DNA from: Verrucomicrobiales bacterium
Lineage (GTDB): Bacteria > Verrucomicrobiota > Verrucomicrobiia > Limisphaerales > CAIMTB01
Assembly (NCBI GenBank): GCA_016795425.1
Contig: JAEUHG010000178.1
Location: forward strand, 1-57,722
Direction of reading: 5' to 3'
Length of the DNA: 57,722 bases
The translations under genes were made by a program, and so were the position numbers. Position 1 is the stretch's first letter. Each line of letters begins with the position of its first letter. This document shows positions 40,812-49,901 of the stretch, in pieces. A model generated the notes under the pieces. The model ran no database searches. It was not told the DNA's origin and saw only the letters and a program-made list of their open reading frames with translations.

Positions 40812-43580
40812 ATGCTCGCCGGTCCTATGGCGCGGCGACAGTACCCGTTTCATCTCATCGAACCCAAATGGCAGCAGCATTGGGACGCGGAGGGCACCTT
40901 CAAGGCATTCAATCCGGGCGAGGCGTTGCCTGCCCACCATCCCTTCGCGGTGCGCCACGGGTATTCGGGCACGGCACCGGACGCCGCGGGACTGCCGCCA
41001 AAGTTCTATATTCTCGACATGTTTCCGTATCCGTCGGGAGCCGGACTGCACGTCGGGCATCCTGAGGGGTACACGGCCACGGACATCCTGGCGCGGTATC
41101 GCCGGGCACAGGGGTGGCACGTGTTGCACCCGATGGGTTGGGACGCTTTCGGATTGCCGGCCGAGCAGTATGCAATCCGGACCGGGCAACATCCGCGCAA
41201 AACCACCGAGGCGAACATCGCCACCTTCAAGCGGCAGATCAAGAGCCTGGGTTTCAGCTACGATTGGTCGCGTGAGGTCGATACCACCGATCCGAAGTAT
41301 TTCCGCTGGACGCAGTGGATCTTTTTGCAGCTTTACCACGCGTGGTTCAATCCGGCGACTCAGCGGGCCGAACCGATTTCGACCTTGAGCTATCCGGCCG
41401 GGTGCGAAACCGAGGCGCAGCGTCGGGAGTACCGTGACGCCCGCCGACTGGCTTATGTCAGCCAGGCCCCGGTCTGGTGGTGCGAAGCCTTGGGCACGGT
41501 GTTGGCGAACGAGGAAGTCATCGATGGCCGAAGCGAAGTGGGCGGACATCCGGTGGTTCGCAAGCCCATGCGGCAATGGATGCTGCGAATCACGGCCTAT
41601 GCGGACCGATTGCTGGCGGATCTCGAGACCATCCAGTGGAGCGATTCGCTGAAGCAAATGCAGCGAAACTGGATCGGCCGCAGCGAGGGCGCCGAGGTCG
41701 ATTTCGAAGTAGTGGGTTCGGGCGACAAAATCCGGGTGTTCACGACGCGGCCTGACACGCTCTTTGGAGCCACCTACATGGTGCTGGCGCCGGAACATGC
41801 CTTGGTCGAACGCATCACCACGGTCGAGTGCCGGGCGGCGGTGGAGCGCTACCGAAGCGAAACCTCCTCGAAGTCCGATCGCGACCGTACGGAATCGGTT
41901 TTGGACAAGACCGGGGTATTCACCGGCGCGTTGGCCATCAACCCGGTGAATGGGCAGCACATTCCCATCTGGATCGCCGACTACGTGTTGGCGAGTTACG
42001 GCACGGGCGCGATCATGGCCGTGCCGGCCCATGATACCCGGGACTATGAGTTTGCGACCAAGTTTGGTCTTCCCATTGTGCAGGTGGTGGAACCGCCGAA
42101 TGGCCGGGATTGGAGGGGGTTCGTTGACGACGGCGTGGCGGTGAACTCAGCGGGGCCCGAGGTTTGCCTGGATGGATTGCCTACACCGGAAGCCAAACGG
42201 CGGATCACGGACTGGTTGGCGGCGAAGGGCCTGGGCCAGCGAATGGTGAACTACAAGCTGCGCGATTGGCTTTTCAGTCGTCAGCGCTATTGGGGAGAGC
42301 CTTTTCCCATCGTGTGGAGGACTGATGCCACGGGAGAGCCGTGGCACGAGGCATTGCCTGAATCGGCCTTGCCGGTCATGCCCCCCGCTTTGGATGACTA
42401 CAAGCCGACACCCGACGGCCAACCGCCGCTGGCCCGGGCGACGGACTGGGTGCGTTTGCCCGACGGCGCGGTGCGTGAGCTCAATACCATGCCGCAGTGG
42501 GCGGGCAGTTGCTGGTATTACCTGCGCTACCTGGATCCCGGGAACGGCGCTGGCATGGTCGGTTCCGACGCGGAGCGTTATTGGATGGGCTCGGGGGTTG
42601 CCCGGTCGGGTGGGGGGGACGCCGGGGGAAAACGCGGCGTTCCGGGCGTGGACCTTTATGTGGGCGGGACCGAGCACGCGGTGCTGCATCTTTTGTACGC
42701 GAGGTTCTGGCACAAAGTGCTGTTTGATTTGGGACAAGTGACCACCCCGGAACCCTTCTTCCGGTTGGTGAACCAGGGACTGATCCTGGGCGAAGATGGC
42801 CAGAAGATGTCGAAGAGCCGCGGGAACGTGGTGAATCCGGACGACATCCTGGTGGAGTACGGCGCGGACGCCTTTCGGCTTTACGAGATGTTCATGGGGC
42901 CGTTGCAGGAGACCAAACCCTGGAGCACCAAGGGCGTGGAAGGCGTGTACCGGTTCCTGGGTCGGGTCTGGCGGTTGTTTGTCGACGAGGCGGCGGAGAC
43001 GGAATTCGAGCAGGCACTGGCGGTGACCGAGCCGTCGCAGGCTCGCGGGTTGCTGGACCGCTTGCGGTTGAGCGCGTCGGTGGCGGTGGGGGATCCGACG
43101 CCGGCGCAATTGCGGGCCTTGCATGCGTGCATTCGAAAGGTCACGGAGGACCTGGAAGGACTGCGGTTCAACACCGCGATCTCGGCGATGATGATGTTCG
43201 TCAACGAGGCGATGACGTGGAGCACGCGTCCAGCGGCCGTGTTGAAGACGTTTCTTCAGTTGCTGGCGCCGTTTGCGCCTCATGTGTCGGAGGAACTCTG
43301 GCAACGCCTGCATGGCCACATCGGGCAGGCGCCCGGGAGCCTGGGTTACGCGGCCTGGCCCGAATTTGATCCGGCGTTGTTGGTGGAGGAGACGGTGGAG
43401 ATTCCTGTACAAGTGAACGGCAAACTTCGGGACGTGGTTCGCGTGCCGGCAGGCGCCGGCCCGGCAGAAGTGGAAGCGGCGGCAAAGGAATCACCCAAGG
43501 TGCAGGCATTCCTTGCCGATAAGACACTCAGGAAAGTGATCGTCGTGCCGGGCAAGATGGTGAATCTGGTGGTGGGATGA
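40812..43580 (+). CDS. leuS: Leucyl-tRNA synthetase
   Basis: Class Ia aminoacyl-tRNA synthetase charging tRNA-Leu, 922 residues. The HIGH equivalent HVGH starts at H80 (YPSGAGLHVGHPEGY) and KMSKS starts at K665. The editing domain (TTRPDTLFGATYMVLAPEH) and the C-terminal EIPVQVNGKLRDVVRV domain are present. Two departures from common LeuRS are visible: an extra segment near residues 31-60 before the Rossmann motif, and a Gly/Arg-rich insert at about 593-611 (VARSGGGDAGGKRGVPG) just before VDLYVGGTEHA. The start may be the ATG at 40812 or at 40827 (MARRQYPF). It begins about 140 bases after the transposase remnant. Confidence 0.97.
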   Translation: MLAGPMARRQYPFHLIEPKWQQHWDAEGTFKAFNPGEALPAHHPFAVRHGYSGTAPDAAGLPPKFYILDMFPYPSGAGLHVGHPEGYTATDILARYRRAQGWHVLHPMGWDAFGLPAEQYAIRTGQHPRKTTEANIATFKRQIKSLGFSYDWSREVDTTDPKYFRWTQWIFLQLYHAWFNPATQRAEPISTLSYPAGCETEAQRREYRDARRLAYVSQAPVWWCEALGTVLANEEVIDGRSEVGGHPVVRKPMRQWMLRITAYADRLLADLETIQWSDSLKQMQRNWIGRSEGAEVDFEVVGSGDKIRVFTTRPDTLFGATYMVLAPEHALVERITTVECRAAVERYRSETSSKSDRDRTESVLDKTGVFTGALAINPVNGQHIPIWIADYVLASYGTGAIMAVPAHDTRDYEFATKFGLPIVQVVEPPNGRDWRGFVDDGVAVNSAGPEVCLDGLPTPEAKRRITDWLAAKGLGQRMVNYKLRDWLFSRQRYWGEPFPIVWRTDATGEPWHEALPESALPVMPPALDDYKPTPDGQPPLARATDWVRLPDGAVRELNTMPQWAGSCWYYLRYLDPGNGAGMVGSDAERYWMGSGVARSGGGDAGGKRGVPGVDLYVGGTEHAVLHLLYARFWHKVLFDLGQVTTPEPFFRLVNQGLILGEDGQKMSKSRGNVVNPDDILVEYGADAFRLYEMFMGPLQETKPWSTKGVEGVYRFLGRVWRLFVDEAAETEFEQALAVTEPSQARGLLDRLRLSASVAVGDPTPAQLRALHACIRKVTEDLEGLRFNTAISAMMMFVNEAMTWSTRPAAVLKTFLQLLAPFAPHVSEELWQRLHGHIGQAPGSLGYAAWPEFDPALLVEETVEIPVQVNGKLRDVVRVPAGAGPAEVEAAAKESPKVQAFLADKTLRKVIVVPGKMVNLVVG

Positions 43581-43650
43581 GAGGTTGGAAGGGAAGGGGA
43601 GTGAGGGAAGGGGGGAAGGGTTTTGAACGGAGGGCATTGCGGGACAGGGG

Positions 43651-43836
43651 ATGCATGGGTATGGTCCCGCGGTGCTCCATCTGAGCCGGCAGCAGCAAAA
43701 GGTTCTGGCAACCGTCTTGCTGCTCTTGGTGGTGGGGTGGGCCGTCAAAGCATGGCGGCTCGCCGAAACACCGCTACGGATGGCGCCCACGGACCAGGAA
43801 ACTGATGCAGAACGTGAGCTTCGACGAAATCGTTGA
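43651..43836 (+). CDS. Small single-pass membrane protein
   Basis: A 61-residue protein with one hydrophobic helix (KVLATVLLLLVVGWAVKAWR) after a basic, Gln-rich start (LSRQQQ) and a charged tail (TDAERELRRNR). A purine-rich stretch (GGGACAGGGG) lies just before the ATG. It overlaps the next gene by 32 bases in another frame, suggesting coupling. Its layout resembles the N-terminal anchor of ComEA-like proteins, but no helix-hairpin-helix follows. It may be a real small gene or a chance frame; the membrane helix and the tight position behind leuS favour a gene. Confidence 0.5.
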   Translation: MHGYGPAVLHLSRQQQKVLATVLLLLVVGWAVKAWRLAETPLRMAPTDQETDAERELRRNR

Positions 43837-44242
43837 GAAGATCGTCGCGCAGGACCCGAGATTCCACCGGGACGCGTACGATTTCCTCCGCGAGGCCCTG
43901 GACCATACCCAGCAGCAGCAGGCCCAGGCGGGTGAGGACCTTCAGCGGCACGTCACGGGACAACAGTTGCTGGAAGGCATCCGTGATTTTGCCCTGCGCG
44001 AGTTTGGGCCGATGGCGCTCACGGTGCTCAACGAATGGGGAATCACGCGCTGTGGCGATTTCGGGGAGATCGTTTTCAATCTGATCGACCACCAGGTTCT
44101 GCGCAAAACCGAGACCGACAGCCGGGCCGATTTTCAGACCGGGTACGATTTCCAAGAGGCTTTCCTCGAACCCTTTCTGCCGGCATCCCGCCTTCGGGAG
44201 CGCCGCCGTCATGAGCCCGCTGCCCGGGCAGATAATACCTGA
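43805..44242 (+). CDS. Minf_1886 family conserved protein (Planctomycetes/Verrucomicrobia)
   Basis: A 145-residue cytoplasmic protein of a family found mainly in Planctomycetes and Verrucomicrobia. Recognisable features are the opening FDEIVEKIVAQDPRFHRDAY, then DFLREALDHTQ, the central HVTGQQLLEGIRDFALREFG, and GDFGEIVFNLID near residue 95. It is all-helical with no metal or nucleotide motif. The function is unknown. The phylum restriction is one of the best taxonomic clues in the window. It follows leuS and the small membrane protein on the same strand and may share their transcript. Confidence 0.85.
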   Translation: MQNVSFDEIVEKIVAQDPRFHRDAYDFLREALDHTQQQQAQAGEDLQRHVTGQQLLEGIRDFALREFGPMALTVLNEWGITRCGDFGEIVFNLIDHQVLRKTETDSRADFQTGYDFQEAFLEPFLPASRLRERRRHEPAARADNT

Positions 44243-44293
44243 TGCTCGGTGAGCAGGAGCGCGGTGTGGTGTCCTGTCGGCCGAGGTAGCGCG

Positions 44294-46891
44294 TCAGTCC
44301 AGGTACGCGAACTCGTTGGCGTTGAGCAGCGCCCGACAGAAGTCCACCAGGCGGCCTGAGGCCAGGAAGCGCTCGCCCAACAAGGTCTCGCGGTCGGTGG
44401 GAACGCGTTGGAGAGCGAGTTCGAAGGCCTTTCGCACCTGCCGCACCGGCGAGGTTCCCGCCGCCACGGTCACCCTCTCGGAAAATGCCCGCGCCGCGTC
44501 CAGGGCGTCGTCCCCATTCATGAGTGACAAAGCCTGAGGGGCGACGATCGACACATTGCGGATCGGACAGGACACGGAATTCTCAGGCTGATCAAAAGTC
44601 TCCAGGAACGGGACCCTCACGGTTCGCTTTTGAACCAGGTAAACGCTTCGGACACTGCGTTGATCGGGTGGCGACGGATACCAGCCCTTGGTCTTCTCGG
44701 CGTTGTCGTCGAGAAAGGCGGGATTGGCTTGGAGTATATCCGGTGGAAGCGAGGGCCAGACGGGAGGTCCCCCGCCGGGAGTGCGAAGCCGGCCACTGAC
44801 CGCCAGGAGGGCATCGCGCAGTTGCTCGGCCGAAAGGCGACGAAGGTTCTGTCGTGACAGCCAGATGTTGGCGGCGTCGTGGGCGATGGATGAGGAATTC
44901 GGTGGATGCGCGGTTTGTTGGTAGGTCCCGCTGGTGACAATGAGTCGATGGAGGTTCTTGATGGACCACCCTTGCTGGATGAACTCGGTCGCCAGCCAGT
45001 CCAAAAGGTCCGGATGGGATGGGCGTGCACCCGCCAAACCAAAATCATTGGGAGTGGCCACCAAACCGCGACCGAAGAAGGACTGCCAGGCTCGGTTTAC
45101 CAGCACCCGGGCGGTGAGGGGATTGGCCGGGGAAGTGATCCAATGCGCGAGGGCGAGCCGGCGTCCGGTCGTTTTTCGACTGGGCGCGGTCTGAATCTCG
45201 GCGGGATTGGGATCGAGGATGGAAAGAAAGCCCGGGGGAACGGCTCCGCGTTCGGCGGTGGGATCGCCTTGAAAGAGGATGTGAGTGGCGGGGACATTCT
45301 CGGGATTGTCGGTGGCGAGCAGTCCGCGTGTGAACGGGCGTTTGGCGGCGGTGAGCGTTTCCAGACGTTTCGAGAGAGCCATCAACGTCTCCTTGTCCTT
45401 GTCCGACGAGGCTTTGACCGCTTCGTCGTCGGAGACTTCGACCTTTTTGGCGATGGCGACGGCCTTTTCCTTGAAGTCCTGGGGCTGAGGATCGGAGGAC
45501 ATCGCCAGAAGTTGGCGCTCCTCCTCGGGCAGCAGGGCGATCTTTTCAGCGCGGACTCTCTGTTTGACGACGGCGACGAGGGCATCGCGTTCTGCCTTGA
45601 TGGGCTGAATCTCCGCATCGATGCGCGCGTGTTGTTGGCGAATCGCCTCCTGCTCGGGGGCGAGGTCCAAGGCGAGATCATCGCCGTAGCGGACGGGCTG
45701 GAAAAAGGCGCGAAGGCGGAAATGGTCAGCCTGAGAGAGGGGATCGAACTTATGGTCGTGGCAACGGCAGCAACTCAGGGTGAGACCGAGAAAGGCGCTC
45801 CCGGTCGTTTCGGTAAGGTCGGCGAGCCATTCGGATCGGGCGCGCGCTTGTTCATTGAACAGGCTCGCGGAGTTATCCTGAGGGCCGAGTCGCAGGAAAC
45901 CCGAAGCGATCAACCCATCCTGTTCCTCGACCGACCGCGGAGGTCCTTCGAGGAGTTCGTCGCCCGCGAGGTGTTCGCGGATGAACTGGTCGAAAGGTTT
46001 GTCGGCATTGAAGGATCGGATGACGTAGTCGCGGAAGCGCCAGGCCTGGGGTCGAAATTCATCCCAATCGAAGCCGTTGCTGTCGCTGTAACGAATGACA
46101 TCCAGCCAAAGTCGCGCCTGATGCTCGCCGTACCGGGGGGAGGCGATGAGTCGGTCGACGAACCGTTCATAGGCGTCGCTGGCCGTGTCGGAGACGAATG
46201 CCTCGACGGTTTCCGGTTCTGGCGGGAGGCCGGTGAGGTCGAAGGCGACCCGGCGGGCGAGGGTTCGGCGGTCGGCGGTTGGGGAGGGCTGCAAGCCTTG
46301 CTGGCGCAACGCCTCCAAAATGAAACGGTCGATGGGTTGAGAGCCGGAACTGACGTCCGCGGGAAGGGCAGGTCGGCGCAGCGGCTTCAACGACCAGAGA
46401 TCCAGGCGTTGGCCGTTGAACAGGCGGGTGATTGGATTTCGCGCATCGGACCAGGCGTCTCCCAGGCGCTCGGGGCTTGGAGAGGGTATTGATCCCTTCG
46501 CTGGCGCCGGCATCGGCCAGGGCGCGCCCCCGATGATCCAACGCTCGAGGACCGCCGCGTCCGTGGCCGTCAGTTTCTCCTTGGGCGGCATTTCCAGGTC
46601 GGGCGTCGCATGCAACACCGCCTGCAGGAGGAGGGACTTTTGGGGATCCCCGGGGACGATGGATGGCCCGAGGTCCCCGCCTTTGAGGGCCGCCTCTCGG
46701 GAGTCGAGGCGAAGGTTACCCTTCTGCTTTTCGGCGCCGTGACAGCTGACGCAGCGGGATTGGAGGAGGGGTTCCACCGCGGCGTGGAAGAGGTCTTCGG
46801 AAGGCGTTGGCGGAGCGGCCATCGCCCCGCAGGCGAGCAGCGCCAGGGGCGGGAGGACCCGCCAAACGCCCATTGACCGGAAGACCATCAC
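44294..46891 (-). CDS. Planctomycete-type cytochrome c / DUF1549 / DUF1553 protein
   Basis: An 865-residue exported protein with the layout PSCyt1-PSCyt2 (DUF1549)-PSD1 (DUF1553). One c-type haem site lies at C47-x-x-C50-H51 (SRCVSCHGAEKQKG). DUF1549 spans about 180-390 (PIDRFILEALRQQGLQPSPT, RYGEHQARLWLDVIRYSDSN). A charged coiled-coil-like segment lies at about 415-520. DUF1553 occupies about 560-840 (LAHWITSPANPLTARVLVNR, GTYQQTAHP, NEFAYLD at the end). The leader ends ALLACGAMAA; C21 could be a lipid-anchored residue. These proteins are usually paired with a DUF1501 protein, but none is next to this one. The role is unproven. Confidence 0.92.
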   Translation of the reverse strand: MMVFRSMGVWRVLPPLALLACGAMAAPPTPSEDLFHAAVEPLLQSRCVSCHGAEKQKGNLRLDSREAALKGGDLGPSIVPGDPQKSLLLQAVLHATPDLEMPPKEKLTATDAAVLERWIIGGAPWPMPAPAKGSIPSPSPERLGDAWSDARNPITRLFNGQRLDLWSLKPLRRPALPADVSSGSQPIDRFILEALRQQGLQPSPTADRRTLARRVAFDLTGLPPEPETVEAFVSDTASDAYERFVDRLIASPRYGEHQARLWLDVIRYSDSNGFDWDEFRPQAWRFRDYVIRSFNADKPFDQFIREHLAGDELLEGPPRSVEEQDGLIASGFLRLGPQDNSASLFNEQARARSEWLADLTETTGSAFLGLTLSCCRCHDHKFDPLSQADHFRLRAFFQPVRYGDDLALDLAPEQEAIRQQHARIDAEIQPIKAERDALVAVVKQRVRAEKIALLPEEERQLLAMSSDPQPQDFKEKAVAIAKKVEVSDDEAVKASSDKDKETLMALSKRLETLTAAKRPFTRGLLATDNPENVPATHILFQGDPTAERGAVPPGFLSILDPNPAEIQTAPSRKTTGRRLALAHWITSPANPLTARVLVNRAWQSFFGRGLVATPNDFGLAGARPSHPDLLDWLATEFIQQGWSIKNLHRLIVTSGTYQQTAHPPNSSSIAHDAANIWLSRQNLRRLSAEQLRDALLAVSGRLRTPGGGPPVWPSLPPDILQANPAFLDDNAEKTKGWYPSPPDQRSVRSVYLVQKRTVRVPFLETFDQPENSVSCPIRNVSIVAPQALSLMNGDDALDAARAFSERVTVAAGTSPVRQVRKAFELALQRVPTDRETLLGERFLASGRLVDFCRALLNANEFAYLD

Positions 46892-46988
46892 CCCATTGGA
46901 GCAGGTTCATCGTCGGCGGCCAAGGGTTGGTTCGCTGGAGGTGGGTCGAAAGTTTGGACATTCCGGGAAACGGTCCGTATGAGCAGGG

Positions 46989-49901
46989 GTGATGCGCTGG
47001 AATGCCCATGGTCGGTGGGTTCGATGGGTGGGGATTGTCCTGGCGAGTCTGATTCTGGCAATGGGCCGCGAGAGCAATGCAGCGCTATCGTGGCATTGGC
47101 CCGAGGACGGTGGAACACCGCGTGATGCGGCTCGGGTGGAGCGGTTGGGCGACACCGAATTTCGGATCCGGGCGGCTTTCGAAGAAGGCGGGTCGAGCGT
47201 GCTTCGACACGCCGTGTCGCGGCTGGATTTGGAATGCCGAAATGACGGAACGAATCCGGTAAGCGTGACCGTCCACCTCGATCTATCCGACGGTGAAAAA
47301 AGAACGGACTATGACAACCGCCCGGAAGCGGGCATGCCCTCGCGCGATTTCGTGTTTGTCCAGCCGCCCGAAAGTTCGTGGCGCCAGTTGGATGGGTCGA
47401 CTTCGGGGTGGACGACGACGGTGGAATTCGAGGCTCCGCCGGGCCGCACACGGCTCGGCCTGAGTCCCTGGTACACTTACGCGGATCTGCTGCGTTGGGT
47501 ATCGGGCTTGCCGGTCCACCCCCATTTCACCAAGCGAGTATTGGGTCTTAGCGACGGTGGTCGCGAGCAGTGGGAATTTCAGATCACCGATCCTGAGGTG
47601 CCAGGCGACGCGAAGCGACGGATCTTCTGGCATGCCCGGGAACATGCCTACGAGACGTTCTCGTCCTTTGCCATGGAAGGTTTGGTGGCATTTCTCCTTT
47701 CCGAGGAAGCCGCCGAATATCGGCGTCGGTTTGTGCTGGTGCTGCATCCGATGACCCATGTGGACGGCGTTGCTCAAGGCTACGAGTACCGGGCCGGCTA
47801 TGATTTTCCGGATCCGCGAGGGACAGCGACCGGGCGCATGACGTTCGAGGCGGTGGACCGGATCCGGCCGGACGTTGCGGTTGCCTGGCACAACTGGATC
47901 GCGCCACGCGATCGCAACGTGGTGTTTTTTACAGATGGTGACGCAGGGAAACCGACCCCACGGGCCTGGCTGCGTTTTACGCAGTTGTTCCCGTCGTTGC
48001 GATGGGCAGGGCATCGGTGGAAGGACGAGACCAACCCGCAGAAATACAATTGGGAGGGGCGACGGCCGTTGTCGGAGGCGAATGTGCATCAGTACGCCAT
48101 GAAGCGTTATGGCACGCGGGTTTGGGGATGGGAAATGCCCTGGTGGAACTTCTCGGTGGACGAAGCACGGGCTTCGGGAGCGGCGTTCGCCCGCGCCTTC
48201 CTGCAGACCCTGCAGGAGATACGAACCGGGACGGTGCCAGAAATTCAGAAAGACTCGGTCATCGAGGTGCCGCGTTGGACAGTCCACGAATTCCAGGCGC
48301 GAGCGAGGTTTCGCGGGGCCAATCCCTATCGCGACGCGTCCTGGGTGGGTGAATTTACCGCGCCATCCGGGGCGACGCGGGTGGTGGATGGCTTTTTCGC
48401 GGGCGGCGATCTCTGGCGGCTGCGGTTTGCCCCTGATGAACTGGGAGAATGGACCTATCGGCTTCGAGGCGAAGGCGTGGAGATCCTTCGGGAAGGGACG
48501 TTGCGCTGTGTGGCATCGAGGGAGCCCGGATCCGTTGGTATTCACCCCGGGAACCCTTATGCCTTTGCGCGGGCGGACGGCGCGCCATTTCTGCCGATGG
48601 GCGATACCTGTTACGGGCTTCTGGATGACAGGCCGATTACGCCGGCCCTGAGGTCCGAGTATCTGCGGACCCGGCGTTCCCAGGGATTCAACTACATCCG
48701 TTTCACGGTGGGACACAGCGAGGGCCGGGCGGCGGCGGATCCGGCATACTGGGCATGGGGTGGCACGCCCCAAGAGCCGGATTTGGACCGGCTGAATCCG
48801 GTTTTCTTCAAGAAGCTGGACGCGTTGTTCGATGAACTGCGTGAGCACGGGATGCTGGCCGAGCTCATTCTGCTGAACTTTTATCGCCGCCCCTTCATCG
48901 ATACCACGCAATGGACGCCCTCCCGGGAGCGAATGTGGATACGCCATCTCGTCTCTCGATATGCGGCGTCTCCTCATCTGTTTCTCTGGACCCTGGCCAA
49001 CGAATACGAGACCCATCCGGACGGTCGATACCGACTGGATCAGCCCGGGGACCTGGAATGGGTGAAAAAGACGGCGCGAGTGGTGCGTGAGGCGGATCCC
49101 TATCGTCATCTCGTGACGGTGCATCCCGTCGTTTCGGCCAGCACCCGGGGAAGTTCGCCGCGGGACCCGTTCGATGCGCCTTGGCGCATCGGTGAGTTTT
49201 TCGGCCGGGACGAGGCCATTGACGTATTGACCCAGCAGACGGGTGGCGCCGGGGACGGATTGGAATGGAGCGAGAATCTTCAGTGTTGGATTGGCGACGC
49301 AGTGAACATCGGGGCCTCCCTTCGCGCCGACCGCGTGTATGGCAAGCCCGTGATCAACTCGGAAAGCGGGTACGAATACCTGCGAGGCCATCCGACCGAG
49401 CGACGGCAGGTGCATCACACCGACAAGGTTCGGCGCAGCGCGTGGCGGATCGTTTGTGCCGGCGGTTATTTTGCCGCGGGATTCCACGGCACCATTGGGC
49501 ATAGCGACGTGTGGAACCGTATCGACGCGCCCCGGCGATATTCGTTCGTCATACGTGACGAAGGCGCCGGTGCCCAACTGAAGTTCTTGAAGGGATTCCT
49601 GGAATCCCTGCCCTATTGGGATCTGCAGCCCGATGACGGCGTGCGGGGCGACGGAATCGGCCTAACGCTCCCAGGCAAGGTTGGGTTCATTTATTTCCCG
49701 CACGGCGGAACCTGCGAGGCGAATCTCGGCGATTGGCGCGGCTCCCTGACCTGCCGCTGGTTCAATCCGCGGACCGCCGAGCGGAGTCAGGCGTTTCGGG
49801 TGGAGGGAGGCGGCTCTTCGTCGTTCACCGCGCCGGATCGAGAGGACTGGGTGCTTCAGTTGGAGGGTGGTTCGGTCCAGCCACCACCCAAAGCTTTGTA
49901 G
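46989..49901 (+). CDS. Secreted fusion of M14-type zinc carboxypeptidase and DUF5060/DUF4038 glycoside hydrolase
   Basis: A 970-residue two-enzyme protein. After a signal peptide (~12-31), residues 32-185 form an M14 N-terminal beta-sandwich like that of cytosolic-type carboxypeptidases (GLSPWYTYADLLRWVSGLP). The M14 domain spans about 186-410: zinc ligands H215 and E218 (WHAREHAYET) and H301 (VAWHNW), with E382 in WGWEMPWW as candidate catalytic Glu. Residues ~424-505 are a DUF5060 domain (GEFTAPSGATRVVDGFF). A DUF4038-type TIM barrel follows (FLPMGDTCYGLL at 534) with E672 (LANEYET) and E792 (INSESGYEY) as likely clan GH-A acid/base and nucleophile. A small C-terminal beta domain closes the protein. 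The frame is continuous, so this is a true fusion. Its last 46 bases overlap the convergent efflux gene. Confidence 0.85.
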   Translation: MMRWNAHGRWVRWVGIVLASLILAMGRESNAALSWHWPEDGGTPRDAARVERLGDTEFRIRAAFEEGGSSVLRHAVSRLDLECRNDGTNPVSVTVHLDLSDGEKRTDYDNRPEAGMPSRDFVFVQPPESSWRQLDGSTSGWTTTVEFEAPPGRTRLGLSPWYTYADLLRWVSGLPVHPHFTKRVLGLSDGGREQWEFQITDPEVPGDAKRRIFWHAREHAYETFSSFAMEGLVAFLLSEEAAEYRRRFVLVLHPMTHVDGVAQGYEYRAGYDFPDPRGTATGRMTFEAVDRIRPDVAVAWHNWIAPRDRNVVFFTDGDAGKPTPRAWLRFTQLFPSLRWAGHRWKDETNPQKYNWEGRRPLSEANVHQYAMKRYGTRVWGWEMPWWNFSVDEARASGAAFARAFLQTLQEIRTGTVPEIQKDSVIEVPRWTVHEFQARARFRGANPYRDASWVGEFTAPSGATRVVDGFFAGGDLWRLRFAPDELGEWTYRLRGEGVEILREGTLRCVASREPGSVGIHPGNPYAFARADGAPFLPMGDTCYGLLDDRPITPALRSEYLRTRRSQGFNYIRFTVGHSEGRAAADPAYWAWGGTPQEPDLDRLNPVFFKKLDALFDELREHGMLAELILLNFYRRPFIDTTQWTPSRERMWIRHLVSRYAASPHLFLWTLANEYETHPDGRYRLDQPGDLEWVKKTARVVREADPYRHLVTVHPVVSASTRGSSPRDPFDAPWRIGEFFGRDEAIDVLTQQTGGAGDGLEWSENLQCWIGDAVNIGASLRADRVYGKPVINSESGYEYLRGHPTERRQVHHTDKVRRSAWRIVCAGGYFAAGFHGTIGHSDVWNRIDAPRRYSFVIRDEGAGAQLKFLKGFLESLPYWDLQPDDGVRGDGIGLTLPGKVGFIYFPHGGTCEANLGDWRGSLTCRWFNPRTAERSQAFRVEGGGSSSFTAPDREDWVLQLEGGSVQPPPKAL

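Noticed and set aside
47283..49577. A 764-codon open frame on the - strand
   Set aside because: It is antisense to the M14-glycosidase fusion, whose catalytic motifs prove the coding strand; no recognisable motif.
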